DNA of 64,000 bases, from assembly GCA_963539845.1 (NCBI GenBank), contig CAUTML010000002.1, positions 1 through 64,000 on the forward strand, in the 5' to 3' direction. This DNA comes from CAMUQR01 sp963539845 (GTDB lineage Bacteria; Patescibacteriota; Saccharimonadia; Saccharimonadales; Saccharimonadaceae). Position 1 is the first letter of the stretch; every line of letters begins with the position of its first letter. The notes beneath the pieces were generated by a model. The model did not search any database. It saw only the letters and a list, made by a program, of their open reading frames with translations, and was not told the origin of the DNA. The translations under genes and the position numbers were made by a program. Below are positions 24,481-33,440 of this stretch, piece after piece.

Positions 24481-25074
24481 TTAACGATTAGCTTGCCAAC
24501 GCTCGGCGATCACTTCCCAATCAAGATGTTGCCAAAACTCTTCAATGTAATCTGGTCGGAGATTTTTGTAATCGATATAGTAAGCATGCTCCCAGACATC
24601 AACGCCAGTCAGTGGCAATTGACCGATAGTCGATAACGGATTATCTTGGTTAGCTGTCGCCACCAAAGATAAATCGGGCATTAACCACAACCAACCACTA
24701 CCAAACACCTGAATAGCTCTTGTTTTAAATTCAGTGGCTAATTGTTCTAATGAACCATATTTTTGTTCAATAGCTTCTAATAGCTCACCCGTCGGCTGTA
24801 AATTAGTCCTCGGCGTAATCGTCTCCCAATAAATATTATGATTAAAATAGCCACCGCCATTGTTAATCACACCCTGACGAATTGTCTCAGGAAGCTGATG
24901 AACTTTAGCGATCAATTGTTCGATTGACCAAGTCGCGTAGTCGGTACCGTCAATGATTTCATTAAGCTTATTGAGGTAATTTTGATGATGCTTGCCATAA
25001 TGAGTATTAACAGTCGTTTCTGACAAAAAACCTAATTCATGTGGTTGATATTTTAAAGTTGGTAATTGATACAT
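24481..25074 (-). CDS. sodA: Superoxide dismutase, Fe/Mn family
   Basis: This enzyme converts superoxide to peroxide and oxygen. The metal ligands are in NTHYGKHHQNY (first His), GGGYFNHNIYW (second His) and DVWEHAYYIDY (Asp and His). GSGWLWL is also conserved. At 197 residues it has the standard length and no signal peptide, so it acts in the cytoplasm. I cannot decide between iron and manganese from motifs alone. AAGGAG lies before the ATG. It follows the SurA/PrsA-like gene by about 10 bases. Confidence 0.96.
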   Translation of the reverse strand: MYQLPTLKYQPHELGFLSETTVNTHYGKHHQNYLNKLNEIIDGTDYATWSIEQLIAKVHQLPETIRQGVINNGGGYFNHNIYWETITPRTNLQPTGELLEAIEQKYGSLEQLATEFKTRAIQVFGSGWLWLMPDLSLVATANQDNPLSTIGQLPLTGVDVWEHAYYIDYKNLRPDYIEEFWQHLDWEVIAERWQANR

Positions 25075-25084
25075 CTAAATCTCC

Positions 25085-26110
25085 TTATTTAATATATTTT
25101 TTAATTTTTTGCTGATCGATAATAGTTTTTAACTGTTCATTAAATTTGTTCAGCGGAATTTTTAGAACATGATAGCGCAGGGTTTCCTCATCTTTAGAAA
25201 TTAGTTGAATAATATTATAACTGTCGAGATTACGCGCAATAAAACTCGGTGCGATCTGGCCAACCTGCAATTTAGCAGCCACTTCAGATCTACCGCTATC
25301 GTTAATTTTGTATTTTACCACTCCCGAATCAATAAACTCTACGCCCTGAGCTTGATAGGTTTCCCGCAACGAAGCAAGTTCAAACTTATCACCGCCCTGT
25401 TTAATAGTATTGGTAATTTTTTGTTCTAATTCGGTTGCTGATTGGTCAACTGCCACCATTACTTTTTTAAGCAACAGCGGGTATTGAACAAAAATTTGCC
25501 GATATTCACGCTGACTCAAACCGTAGTATTCTTTAACGATTTTATCAAATGAATTTTGAGAAATTTTAGCATCAGCATAAGTTAATTTTGTTTGTAGTTC
25601 TTGATCAATTTCTTGCTGATTGACACTAATCTGTCGTTGACGAGCTAGTTTTTTAGCGTAGGCCATTTTAACAGCATTGTCAAAAGCTTGTTTTTTATAG
25701 CTAGCCTGTAGTTTAGCCTCTAGTTCTTTGTTGGTGTTTTTTTGCTCCTTAGCTTGATGATAGTGCCAGGAACTACGATAATAAGCTAAATAATCACTCA
25801 GCAAAATCGGCTCATCATCAATTTGACCGATCGGAAACGGCAACACTTGACTAATTTTATAAACAAAAGTCCCGGTGCTGTCTGACCGATAAATCCGCCA
25901 CATAGTTACCGCAAAAAACATCACCGCAAAAGCCAAGCTAACCAAAACGGCATTGATCACCAAGCGATGTTTTTCGTATTGGATTGGGTATTTGAATTTT
26001 TTGGCGCTATCGAGGATTTCACGACGATGTTGCTCGATCGTTTTGGTAGTAATCCGCGCTGGTTTTAATTCAGCTGGCGATTTTTTAAATTTATTTTTGA
26101 ATAATTTCAT
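25085..26110 (-). CDS. Membrane-anchored SurA/PrsA-like foldase
   Basis: The 341-residue protein has a basic cytoplasmic N-terminus, one membrane anchor at about residues 51-71 and a large external part. Residues 95-215 look like a SurA-type chaperone domain (ILLSDYLAYYRSSWHY, VKMAYAKKLARQRQISVNQQEIDQEL). Residues 220-320 resemble a parvulin rotamase (FELASLRETYQAQG, FIDSGVVKY, AAKLQVGQIAPSF), though the usual active-site signature is weak. It probably helps fold exported proteins. It lies between the PH-domain gene and sod on one strand. Confidence 0.75.
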   Translation of the reverse strand: MKLFKNKFKKSPAELKPARITTKTIEQHRREILDSAKKFKYPIQYEKHRLVINAVLVSLAFAVMFFAVTMWRIYRSDSTGTFVYKISQVLPFPIGQIDDEPILLSDYLAYYRSSWHYHQAKEQKNTNKELEAKLQASYKKQAFDNAVKMAYAKKLARQRQISVNQQEIDQELQTKLTYADAKISQNSFDKIVKEYYGLSQREYRQIFVQYPLLLKKVMVAVDQSATELEQKITNTIKQGGDKFELASLRETYQAQGVEFIDSGVVKYKINDSGRSEVAAKLQVGQIAPSFIARNLDSYNIIQLISKDEETLRYHVLKIPLNKFNEQLKTIIDQQKIKKYIK

Positions 26111-26117
26111 TGAATTA

Positions 26118-26609
26118 TTACGCTTCCTTATTGATTAAATCTTGTAATAAATTATAAATAACTTTGATATTTTTGACTTCGCTAATCGTTAGCTCACCAG
26201 ATGTTGAGTCAATAATTAAAGTACCTGAATTAATTATATCTGTTATCACACCGGTGGTTTCATAGCGAACGGTTTGAATCGAAGCCAGTGGTAAATCGAG
26301 CACCGCTTGTTTAAACAATCCCGTGCGTTGCACATAGCGCAGGCGTTGGTTGGTGACGATGCAAAAAGTATAATACCAAGCCATCAAGCGCATCCCCCAG
26401 CTGGCCATCATTAGCGCCACTAGTATAACAGCCAACAACCAAAATTCCCGAGCAAAAAATTTAACAACCACAAACAAAATCACTCCTGACGCGATCAGTC
26501 TCCACGCCACCGACAACATCAACACCAGACCATGCTTGCGGAACAAAGTGATAATTTGTTCATCTGGACGTTGACCGTCAAAACTTGATTGATTGTTTTT
26601 TTCTTTCAT
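26118..26609 (-). CDS. Bacterial PH-domain membrane protein
   Basis: The protein has 163 residues, with two membrane segments at about 38-75 and a C-terminal bacterial PH (YdbS/YdbT-like, formerly DUF304) domain. The domain starts FCIVTNQRLRYVQRTGLFKQ and continues LPLASIQTVRYE and SGTLIIDSTSGELTI. The start codon lies only 8 bases after the 3' CCA of the tRNA-Arg gene on the same strand, with no ribosome site. The mRNA would be freed by tRNA processing and be almost leaderless. Function unknown; a membrane stress or lipid role is inference. Confidence 0.8.
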   Translation of the reverse strand: MKEKNNQSSFDGQRPDEQIITLFRKHGLVLMLSVAWRLIASGVILFVVVKFFAREFWLLAVILVALMMASWGMRLMAWYYTFCIVTNQRLRYVQRTGLFKQAVLDLPLASIQTVRYETTGVITDIINSGTLIIDSTSGELTISEVKNIKVIYNLLQDLINKEA

Positions 26610-26617
26610 AAAAATTG

Positions 26618-26694
26618 TGGTGCTTTGGGCAGGAGTCGAACCTACAACCTTATCCTTAGGACGGATCTGCTCTATCCAATTGAGCTACCAAAGC
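26618..26694 (-). tRNA. tRNA-Arg (CCT anticodon)
   Basis: Minus-strand acceptor GCTTTGG pairs with CCAAAGC, then A and encoded CCA. The anticodon loop is GTCCTAA with anticodon CCT, which reads AGG. The T arm TAGGTTCGACTCCTG is standard. The outer pair of the anticodon stem is a G-A mismatch. TTGTTG, 17 bases, TATTAA is a possible promoter. The 3' end is 8 bases from the start of the PH-domain gene. Confidence 0.94.
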
Positions 26695-26783
26695 ATATTT
26701 TAATAATGCTCATACAATCACGCAACAAAGTCGTTTTTGTCGCTCGCACAGCTTAATTATAGCATTTTAAGGCCCAAAAAAGC

Positions 26784-26807
26784 AAAAACCAGTCACTTAC
26801 GACTGGC
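26784..26807 (-). terminator. Terminator of ndk
   Basis: On the minus strand GCCAGTC pairs with GACTGG around GTAAGT, then TTTTTGC follows. It is directly beyond the ndk stop. Confidence 0.85.
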
Positions 26808-26814
26808 TTGCTAA

Positions 26815-27333
26815 TTAGCGGGTGTATCGTTCGCTCAGCGAATTGTATTCGTAGATTTCTGCTGGTGCAAACCAATGATCGATTTCTCGCTTAGCCTCCT
26901 CTGGATCACCTGACGCATGAATTAAATTCGGCACGCCTTTGTCATTGCTATTGGCATAAGCAAAGCTCATATGCGAATAATCACCACGAATAGTCCCCGG
27001 TGGCGAAGTTTTTGGTTCAGTAGTGCCAACCAACTTACGAATCAGTGATACCGCTTCAACGCCCTCAAAAACCATCGCAATCACCGGACCCGAGGTCATC
27101 ATTTCCAGAGTTAAATTAAAAGTATGCTCGCCACGTCGCGACACCATTTTACCAATTTCTTCATAATGCGCATAAAAATGATCCTTTGACGGAGCAATCA
27201 TCTTGGTGGCGACAATTTTTAAACCAACCCGCTCAAAACGCGTCAGAATTTCCCCTACCAACCCACGTTGCACCGCATCTGGTTTAAACAGCACCAGACT
27301 ACGCTCGATTCTATTTTCATTTTCCTGATCCAT
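26815..27333 (-). CDS. ndk: Nucleoside diphosphate kinase
   Basis: Ndk balances nucleoside triphosphate pools. The substrate and catalytic residues are in LVLFKPDAVQRGLVG, RGDYSH and the phospho-histidine motif NLIHASGDPEEAKREI. At about 172 residues it is longer than the usual 140-150. The extra length is an insertion around MMTSGPVIAMVFEG-VEAVSLIRKLVG and a longer C-terminus. The third ATG (27333) has AAGGAG at the right distance, so I chose it over the in-frame ATG at 27348. Confidence 0.96.
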   Translation of the reverse strand: MDQENENRIERSLVLFKPDAVQRGLVGEILTRFERVGLKIVATKMIAPSKDHFYAHYEEIGKMVSRRGEHTFNLTLEMMTSGPVIAMVFEGVEAVSLIRKLVGTTEPKTSPPGTIRGDYSHMSFAYANSNDKGVPNLIHASGDPEEAKREIDHWFAPAEIYEYNSLSERYTR

Positions 27334-27420
27334 GTTCATCTCCTTCATTAAGATTTTATCACAAAGAGCCGGTTTTATATAGCAATTACGCCGATATCAA
27401 TTCGTGTTATACTATATTTG

Positions 27421-28329
27421 ATGAACATTAGCGATTTGAAATACGATTTTTCAGAATATCTAGAGATTGAAAAAGGCTCAAGCACTAACACCATCCGCAA
27501 TTATGATTTGTGTATTGAGCGGTTTATTGAGTTTGCTGGCGATATTGAAGTTGAAGAAATCACACCCGAAACCATCCGTAAATATCGTTTATGGCTCAAT
27601 CGTTATCATAATTATTCTGGTCAAGAATTAGGTCGCACCACCCAAAATTATCACCTTATTGCCTTGCGAAATTTTTTAAAATATTTACAGGATCGTGATA
27701 TTAAATCTCTCGAGCCGTCACGCATTAAACTTGCCAAAACCAGTCGCAAACAAGTCACTTTTTTATACAACAATGAATTAGCGGAAATGATAGCAATTAT
27801 TCCGACCGACACGCTAATTGGCAAACGCGACCGAGCGATTATTGATTTGCTGTTTTCAGGTGGAATGCGTGTCTCGGAAATCGTTAGCCTGAATCGCGAT
27901 CATATCAATCTCGAGAAAATGGAGTTTATGGTACGCGGGAAAGGCTCTAAGGATCGGCCGATTTTTATCAGCCCACAAGCTGCCTCAAGTGTTAGTGATT
28001 ATTTGGAGGCGCGCCAGGATAGCTTACCACCACTGTTTTTAAATCATAGCAAACAAGCGACCGGTAGCAATACCGGGGATTATCGACGCTTGACTAGCCG
28101 GAGCATTCAGCGAATTGTCACTAAATACGCCAAACTAGCGGGCATCACTAAACACGTTAGCCCCCATACCCTGCGTCATAGTTTTGCGACTGATTTACTG
28201 ATGAACGGCGCTGATTTGCGTAGCGTGCAAGAAATGTTGGGTCATAGCGACATTTCCACTACTCAAATCTACACCCACATCACCAACCCTCACTTACGTG
28301 ACGTTCACCGCAAATTTCATAATAAATAA
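27421..28329 (+). CDS. Xer-family tyrosine recombinase
   Basis: The 302-residue protein has an N-terminal SAM-like core-binding domain (NTIRNYDLCIERFIEFAG) and a catalytic domain with Arg in GGMRVSEIVSL, Lys in VRGKGSKDRP, HTLRHSFATDLL, GHSDIS and the Tyr nucleophile in TQIYTHI. This is the full active-site set of XerC/XerD. As the only recombinase in the window and without mobile genes around it, it is probably the chromosome-dimer resolvase, perhaps the single Xer used by reduced genomes. TGTTATACT lies 7 bases before the ATG, so the mRNA should be leaderless. Confidence 0.92.
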   Translation: MNISDLKYDFSEYLEIEKGSSTNTIRNYDLCIERFIEFAGDIEVEEITPETIRKYRLWLNRYHNYSGQELGRTTQNYHLIALRNFLKYLQDRDIKSLEPSRIKLAKTSRKQVTFLYNNELAEMIAIIPTDTLIGKRDRAIIDLLFSGGMRVSEIVSLNRDHINLEKMEFMVRGKGSKDRPIFISPQAASSVSDYLEARQDSLPPLFLNHSKQATGSNTGDYRRLTSRSIQRIVTKYAKLAGITKHVSPHTLRHSFATDLLMNGADLRSVQEMLGHSDISTTQIYTHITNPHLRDVHRKFHNK

Positions 28330-28339
28330 TTTTGTTAAA

Positions 28340-29500
28340 CTAATCAATCAAACACTCAGGCGCCTCAGAGTCGTCCCGGTCCAGAGTAAAACTGCTATTG
28401 TTTTTTAATTTATAATCAGTAATTTCAAATGATTTACATAAATCGCCTGAGGTATTTAGTGCTGCGGTTGGATATGGGAATCGCCCACCAGTAAATTCCA
28501 CACGAGCCTTCAAACGGCGAAAAATGTGATTAGCTCGACCCGTTACATCCAATTCTGGCTGGATACCGTTAAATTTAGACGCTAAACCTTCTGGCTTAAA
28601 TCGAAGCGTGGTGCGATTATTATAAATCTTGGTAATTCTTATGAAATCATCTCGACTGTTTTTAGCAATAGTGCCAGGAAAAGTCAATTTAACACTACAT
28701 TTGTAGTCGCTCGTGTTATCACATTTAACTGGTGAAATTGGCGGTATTTTTTTGCCAACTATCGCAGTATGGTCTTTAGTAAAACTAGCCTCGGTGATGC
28801 CAGTCTTCGCTGGTCGTAAGAACAAGGTTGGAGCCTCATCTGCACCTTTTTTGATATATTGAACCATTAAAACTGGCGGTCGATTACCCCAGCCCGAAGC
28901 GCCTGGCCAAGCTGACATTCCGTCGATATTGTTCTCTCCTAAGTTTGGGCCAAGATCATAAGATTTAGAATTAATATCAACTGCCGTGTGCCACTGCAAA
29001 AGCAAAGAGTTAGTGCCTTCGGTCAAATTCAACGGCACCATCACCTGCTCACCAGCTTCTTGGCGAAAATCTCGGATGTAATCGTTGGTAAAATATTTAA
29101 TTCGAGCACAAGTATAAGCCTGTTCTAAATCTTGACTATCGCCACTAGAGGTAGCAATTTTAACTTCCGAACCGGTTGGTCTTTTTAGAATTTTTTGAAC
29201 AGCGTCACAATCGGTACCATTTAGAGATTTTAATAAATTTAGACACTCCCCAGATGCCCCGTTGGCACAAATTTCTCGCTCATAATGAACAATTGCTCGT
29301 TTGGCATCAGCAATACCAGCCATTGCCGAATCATAAGCAGAGTCAGCTAAATCGGAATTAATCGCCCGTTGCTGGTCGAGTAACATTTGTCGCACAAAAC
29401 CTAAAGCAATAATCCCAATTAGCATTGTAGTAAAAATTACCACAAAAATTGAAACCATTCCTTTTTTTGACCATTGTTTGTTATTGAGCATATTTACCAT
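28340..29500 (-). CDS. PilX-like minor pilus-assembly protein
   Basis: The 386-residue protein begins with a short basic segment and a hydrophobic helix (MVSIFVVIFTTMLIGIIALGFVRQ), then SAYDSAMAGIADAKRAI, as in PilX N-terminal families, which lack the Glu5 of true pilins. The rest is external and contains four or more Cys. It is the last gene of the minor pilin set and overlaps the gene before it by 7 bases. AAGGGA lies before the ATG. In model systems such proteins form the tip complex that starts pilus assembly and may bind target surfaces. Confidence 0.78.
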   Translation of the reverse strand: MVNMLNNKQWSKKGMVSIFVVIFTTMLIGIIALGFVRQMLLDQQRAINSDLADSAYDSAMAGIADAKRAIVHYEREICANGASGECLNLLKSLNGTDCDAVQKILKRPTGSEVKIATSSGDSQDLEQAYTCARIKYFTNDYIRDFRQEAGEQVMVPLNLTEGTNSLLLQWHTAVDINSKSYDLGPNLGENNIDGMSAWPGASGWGNRPPVLMVQYIKKGADEAPTLFLRPAKTGITEASFTKDHTAIVGKKIPPISPVKCDNTSDYKCSVKLTFPGTIAKNSRDDFIRITKIYNNRTTLRFKPEGLASKFNGIQPELDVTGRANHIFRRLKARVEFTGGRFPYPTAALNTSGDLCKSFEITDYKLKNNSSFTLDRDDSEAPECLID

Positions 29501-30408
29501 TTTCCCTTTCCTTTAACTGCTCTAGTGGCAAAATTGAATTTATTAACCGCACAATATCCTAAATCAAACTGACCGGCTTTTTCCGATTCGTCAATTGTCC
29601 CATCTGGACGAAGCCTGTTTTTAGTCGCCTGCTTTAAATTCTTACAACTGACGTCATTGGTTTCGATCAATTTATTATGAAAAGTACCTAGCACGAATTC
29701 GATTTCATAAAGAGCCTGATTAGTGTAGACATCTGGTGTGCTACTAGTTACTGAGAAACTATGTAGCGCTAAATCACGATCACTGCCTTCGACTAATTCA
29801 GCGATTTTGGATTTTGGCGACAAGTTATTAACTGAATTGCCATATAAAGCTGGCAGCGATCCCGGTGCCGGGCTATCAGTCATGCCCGCAATATTGGTTG
29901 AACTAGAACAATAAGCAGCCGCGTCATCTCGAATTCGCGCCACTCTTATCGGTGTCGATTGCCCAGCTGAGGTTTTGTATCTAAACAGCTTCTTCTCTAA
30001 ATCTTCTTTGTCCGAGCCAGTTTTGCTAGCCAGCTCTTGTAGTTTATCACCATAATTCCATAAATAAGTGTTTTTGCCGGTACAGAGCGCCCCGCCAGTG
30101 ATATTGGCTCCAGATGAGCCTCGCCTCAATAGAGCCCGACAAGTTTCGCCCTCTGTGGACAACGTTGCCATATTAGACCGATAATCGTATTTGATAGCAC
30201 ATTTAATATCACCGCTATTAGCAACCGAATTCTGAATATCGCTAATGATTAAATCAGCTGTTTTGTTGACATCTTTGATTGACATCCCTTTATTATAAAT
30301 ATTGATCATATTGTAAATTACATAACCAATCATCAAAATCAACAAAGACAAAAATGCCATCGCCAAAAGCACTTCAATAATCGTAAAGCCTTTTTTTAGT
30401 TTATTCAT
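29494..30408 (-). CDS. PilW/PulJ-like minor pseudopilin
   Basis: The protein has 304 residues with a class III prepilin leader KKGFTIIEVLLAMAFLSLLIL: cleavage after Gly and Glu at position 5 of the mature chain. The globular part holds several Cys (GDIKCAIKYDY, GETCRALL, GGALCTGKN), possibly disulphide-bonded. It lies between the PilV-like and PilX-like genes, with a 3-base gap to the PilV-like gene. Its role as part of a priming tip complex follows from the family. Confidence 0.85.
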   Translation of the reverse strand: MNKLKKGFTIIEVLLAMAFLSLLILMIGYVIYNMINIYNKGMSIKDVNKTADLIISDIQNSVANSGDIKCAIKYDYRSNMATLSTEGETCRALLRRGSSGANITGGALCTGKNTYLWNYGDKLQELASKTGSDKEDLEKKLFRYKTSAGQSTPIRVARIRDDAAAYCSSSTNIAGMTDSPAPGSLPALYGNSVNNLSPKSKIAELVEGSDRDLALHSFSVTSSTPDVYTNQALYEIEFVLGTFHNKLIETNDVSCKNLKQATKNRLRPDGTIDESEKAGQFDLGYCAVNKFNFATRAVKGKGKW

Positions 30409-30411
30409 AAG

Positions 30412-31095
30412 CTAAGCACTCTCCTTAATTATATGCACTCGCACAATCGTGCCGAGTTTAATCGGCGTTGATTTACCAGGGCTTTCCCAGCAAGACCGAA
30501 TATGAAAATCATAAGACGTGCTAGTAAAGTTCTCTCCGGACTTTTCGACCTGAATCCATATGCCTTCCGAACTATCAAAAATATCCCCAGCGTTGATCTC
30601 GTTATTGTCAGCTTTTCCAAAACCGTAGTTTTCGCGGTATACTAGTCGAGGAAAAACCGTCGCTGGACGCAAATCAATAGAGCCTTCTTTAAAACCATTA
30701 CTTAGATTTTTAACGTCTAGTATAAAAGATTTGGACGGAATATTAGAGCATACTGCTCGACCGCCAGAGTCTTTAGTGACGACGTCACCCCAATCGCTTA
30801 CTTTGCCTGCCTGAGCAATCATTTGATCCCATAACTTAGCATATTCGCTACTTTCGCCGGCCTCCACATCGCGTTCACGAGCTTGCGCAGCTGCATTAAT
30901 AAACCGAATTGCCTCAGCCTGCGAATTCATATGATTCCTAGCAATGCTAATTTCTAATGACAACTGCGCGCTTGAACTGCCTTGTTGCATAACAACCATA
31001 GCTGCCATCGCCACAAAACCAAAGGCCGCCAAAGCAAACAGCACCTCGACAATCGTATCGCCTTTTTTGACAGAAGTTTGCGGTAGTTTAATCAC
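30412..31095 (-). CDS. PilV-like minor pseudopilin
   Basis: The 227-residue product has a prepilin-like leader TSVKKGDTIVEVLFALAAFGF, in which the usual Gly-Phe is Gly-Asp but Glu5 is kept. I chose the GTG at 31095, which overlaps the previous stop and has GAGG six bases upstream; longer upstream starts would overlap the previous gene by more than 60 bases. The globular region has two Cys (VCSNIPSKSF, SCWESPGK). Part of the minor pilin operon. Confidence 0.82.
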   Translation of the reverse strand: MIKLPQTSVKKGDTIVEVLFALAAFGFVAMAAMVVMQQGSSSAQLSLEISIARNHMNSQAEAIRFINAAAQARERDVEAGESSEYAKLWDQMIAQAGKVSDWGDVVTKDSGGRAVCSNIPSKSFILDVKNLSNGFKEGSIDLRPATVFPRLVYRENYGFGKADNNEINAGDIFDSSEGIWIQVEKSGENFTSTSYDFHIRSCWESPGKSTPIKLGTIVRVHIIKESA

Positions 31096-31876
31096 AATTG
31101 ACCTCGCCTTTGGCTTTATTATCTCCGCGAGGTGGAATTTCAACGCCAGAAGCATTCGATGAGCCCCCAGCTATTCGAACCGCCCTTTTCTTTAAGACCG
31201 AACCAGATTCCGCTTCCACGCACATTTCCAAATTATTATTTAGTGTGCTGTCATTAAGAATGTTCTTCAAATTCGTTGGACTAGCAGACCCGGTTGGCAA
31301 AATATGAGTTCGGACCGAACCAGTTTCTGGACTGCGAAAAATAAAAATTGACACATTATTCAAAATCTCGGACGAAGGACTGCCAGGCAAATGCAACCGC
31401 CCGCCCCACTCAACTGGATATTTATCGACTTCTGTGCCGTAAGTTTTAAAATTAGCAGTCATAATGTTGGCTTCTTTTAAGTTAAAATCATTAAAAACTA
31501 GGGAGTTATGATGCTCAGAAGTTTCATCAGCCTGATAAACCACTTGATCAACTTTTGCCACCGACGCGCCATCTTCCACTTGCAAATTAATCAATCTTCC
31601 AATCACGTAACAATTAGTTCTACCTCTATTAACACCCCGAACAGCCGAATTATCACAGTTTGAATGAACCGATTGAACACCAGTGTCTAAAGCCACATTT
31701 TGTACTTCGTTATATTGTCTCTGAAAAAAATCTTTTAAAGAAACCACGGCGTCTTTATAACGCTGACGATTGATCGATTCCTGAACCATACCAACCATCG
31801 CCACAAATAGCACGAAGACAATGCTCAATACTAGCATCACCTCCACTAAGCTAAAGCCAGCCCTATTTTTATCCAT
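31088..31876 (-). CDS. GspH/FimT-like pseudopilin
   Basis: The 262-residue protein has the leader KNRAGFSLVEVMLVLSIVFVLF, a clear prepilin cleavage site with Glu5. It is the first gene of the minor pilin operon. The ATG at 31876 is preceded by TGCTATAAT with a 6-base gap, so an upstream in-frame start at 31894 would lie inside the promoter and is rejected. It ends overlapping the PilV-like gene by 8 bases. Confidence 0.85.
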   Translation of the reverse strand: MDKNRAGFSLVEVMLVLSIVFVLFVAMVGMVQESINRQRYKDAVVSLKDFFQRQYNEVQNVALDTGVQSVHSNCDNSAVRGVNRGRTNCYVIGRLINLQVEDGASVAKVDQVVYQADETSEHHNSLVFNDFNLKEANIMTANFKTYGTEVDKYPVEWGGRLHLPGSPSSEILNNVSIFIFRSPETGSVRTHILPTGSASPTNLKNILNDSTLNNNLEMCVEAESGSVLKKRAVRIAGGSSNASGVEIPPRGDNKAKGEVNCD

Positions 31877-31899
31877 GTCTAAATTATAGCACAAGCGTT

Positions 31900-32793
31900 T
31901 TAGATATCAAACATCATCCAGCTGATTTTTTGAAAAATTAAGGCCTTTAAAAAATAAACCGCTATCAAAGCTCCGATAAACATCGGTCCAAAAGCAATCC
32001 GCATCCGACGAATGCTTTTTTTGGACAAAATCGCCTTAATCACCACCAAGATACAACCAGATAAATTAGCTAGAAATAGTGCTACCGATGCCAACCAAAA
32101 ATTTCCCAGCACCAATGCCACTACTGCACCAACATAGGCGTCACCCATACCCACCCAAGATTCCCGAGAAATCATCGCCAACAACCAATACAGCCCACTC
32201 AATAAGCTCACCGCCCCCAAATAATGAATAATTAATATTTTAAAATTGACTCCAGTCTGCACTTGATTAGTAACATTAACCACCGCCAACATCATCGCCA
32301 GCCCAATCGCCACCCAGAGAATTTTGGTTGGCAATAATTGCCACTTAGCGTCATAAATAAACAATATAGTTAACACCACTAACAAAGCCAACCAGATGAC
32401 CAATTCCAGCCAATTTCCTTGGTAAACAACATACGACATCGCAAACAACCCACCCAAAACGACCTCTGTTAAAAACTCCGTCCAGCCAATCGATTTATTG
32501 CAATAACGACAACGTCCTTTCAAACTCAGCCAACTAATAATCGGAATTAAATCAAACCAAGCCAAGCGGTGCTGACAGTGCAAACAACGCGAGTGATCAG
32601 TTGCAATCGTCACTTTATCAAGCTGAGTCCGCTTGATTAATTGTTGATATTCTTTTTGATCAGCCGTCGATAGATCAGCTGGCTTGGCAGTAGATAGTTC
32701 ACGAGATCGCAAGCGCCAAACCGTGGCTACAGCATATGAACCGAAAATCGCCCCAATCAGGAACAGCCACACGCCAATTAACATTTCTAACAT
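31900..32793 (-). CDS. pilD: Prepilin peptidase / N-methyltransferase
   Basis: PilD cleaves prepilin leaders and methylates the new N-terminus. The 297-residue membrane protein has the N-terminal motif FGSYAVATVWRL, two CXXC pairs (CLHCQHR, CRYCNKS) of the methylase part, and the two catalytic Asp in IYDAKWQLLP and GMGDAYVGA. About eight membrane segments follow. The stretch between the first motif and the first CXXC is about 35 residues longer than usual. It follows the pilin-like gene directly and serves the four or five prepilins of the locus. Confidence 0.93.
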   Translation of the reverse strand: MLEMLIGVWLFLIGAIFGSYAVATVWRLRSRELSTAKPADLSTADQKEYQQLIKRTQLDKVTIATDHSRCLHCQHRLAWFDLIPIISWLSLKGRCRYCNKSIGWTEFLTEVVLGGLFAMSYVVYQGNWLELVIWLALLVVLTILFIYDAKWQLLPTKILWVAIGLAMMLAVVNVTNQVQTGVNFKILIIHYLGAVSLLSGLYWLLAMISRESWVGMGDAYVGAVVALVLGNFWLASVALFLANLSGCILVVIKAILSKKSIRRMRIAFGPMFIGALIAVYFLKALIFQKISWMMFDI

Positions 32794-32794
32794 T

Positions 32795-33361
32795 TTAATT
32801 AGCGTCCAAGCAGTATATTTGACCCGATTCCAATTTCAAACGAAGCACCGCCGAGTAGTTGCCTGCCCCGACCAGTTCACCGTCTTTGCCACAAGTGGCT
32901 GATTGGTCAATATGAACCGTGGTTAAGTCTAAATCTTGTTTCAAATCCGCCAGAGATTTTTTACGATTGATTTCAAATAAATATTCCTTGTTAGACAATG
33001 GGTCTTTAGCAAAAGGCTTGTCTTTAATATAGACATCCAAAAATTCCCGTTGCCATTGTCGACGACTGGTTTCTGATGGCAAATTGCCCCGATGAGCAGT
33101 GCGGTAAGCCTGTAACTGGCTGGCTATCGCTTGTAAATTGTCTTTGCGTTGTCGCTCACGTGGTTCGACTCCCGATAGCCACGGCAAAGACAACCAAGCA
33201 ATAAACCCAACCACACTGACAAAAGCGACCAACTTAATTATTCGCACAAAGCGTTTGGCTGACTCGCGGACCTGGCGTTCCGCTCGAGCCGAAGCTAACA
33301 TTTCGTCGGCAATAACTTGAGTTGCTTGATCTAATTCGAATTTTGACTTATTGTTATCCAT
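32795..33361 (-). CDS. Pilin-like membrane protein without a prepilin site
   Basis: The 188-residue product has one membrane helix at about 44-66, preceded by a charged 43-residue N-terminus that shows no prepilin cleavage motif. Its external part matches the layout of the pilin gene next to it: QAYRTAHRGNLP against NDYKAAHRGKIP, and a C-terminal pair of Cys in SATCGKDGELVG and QIYCLDAN against ARCAEGGADIVG and WHCVDN. It is probably a duplicated pilin that lost processing. A -10 TATAAT lies 11 bases before the ATG. Confidence 0.75.
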   Translation of the reverse strand: MDNNKSKFELDQATQVIADEMLASARAERQVRESAKRFVRIIKLVAFVSVVGFIAWLSLPWLSGVEPRERQRKDNLQAIASQLQAYRTAHRGNLPSETSRRQWQREFLDVYIKDKPFAKDPLSNKEYLFEINRKKSLADLKQDLDLTTVHIDQSATCGKDGELVGAGNYSAVLRLKLESGQIYCLDAN

Positions 33362-33391
33362 AATTATTTAATATTATATCATAACCATTAT

Positions 33392-33419
33392 AAAAAATCA
33401 GCCCCGCGAGAGGCTGATT
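33392..33419 (-). terminator. Terminator after the major pilin gene
   Basis: On the minus strand AATCAGCC pairs with GGCTGATT around a 7-base loop and is followed by TTTTT. It separates the pilin transcript from the next gene. Confidence 0.85.
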
Positions 33420-33440
33420 TTATTAATCAAAACTTATCGA

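Noticed and set aside
27421..28329. The tyrosine recombinase as an integrase of a mobile element
   Set aside because: No attachment repeats, phage genes or tRNA target flank it, and its length and motifs fit XerC/D. The nearby tRNA-Arg is intact and not duplicated.
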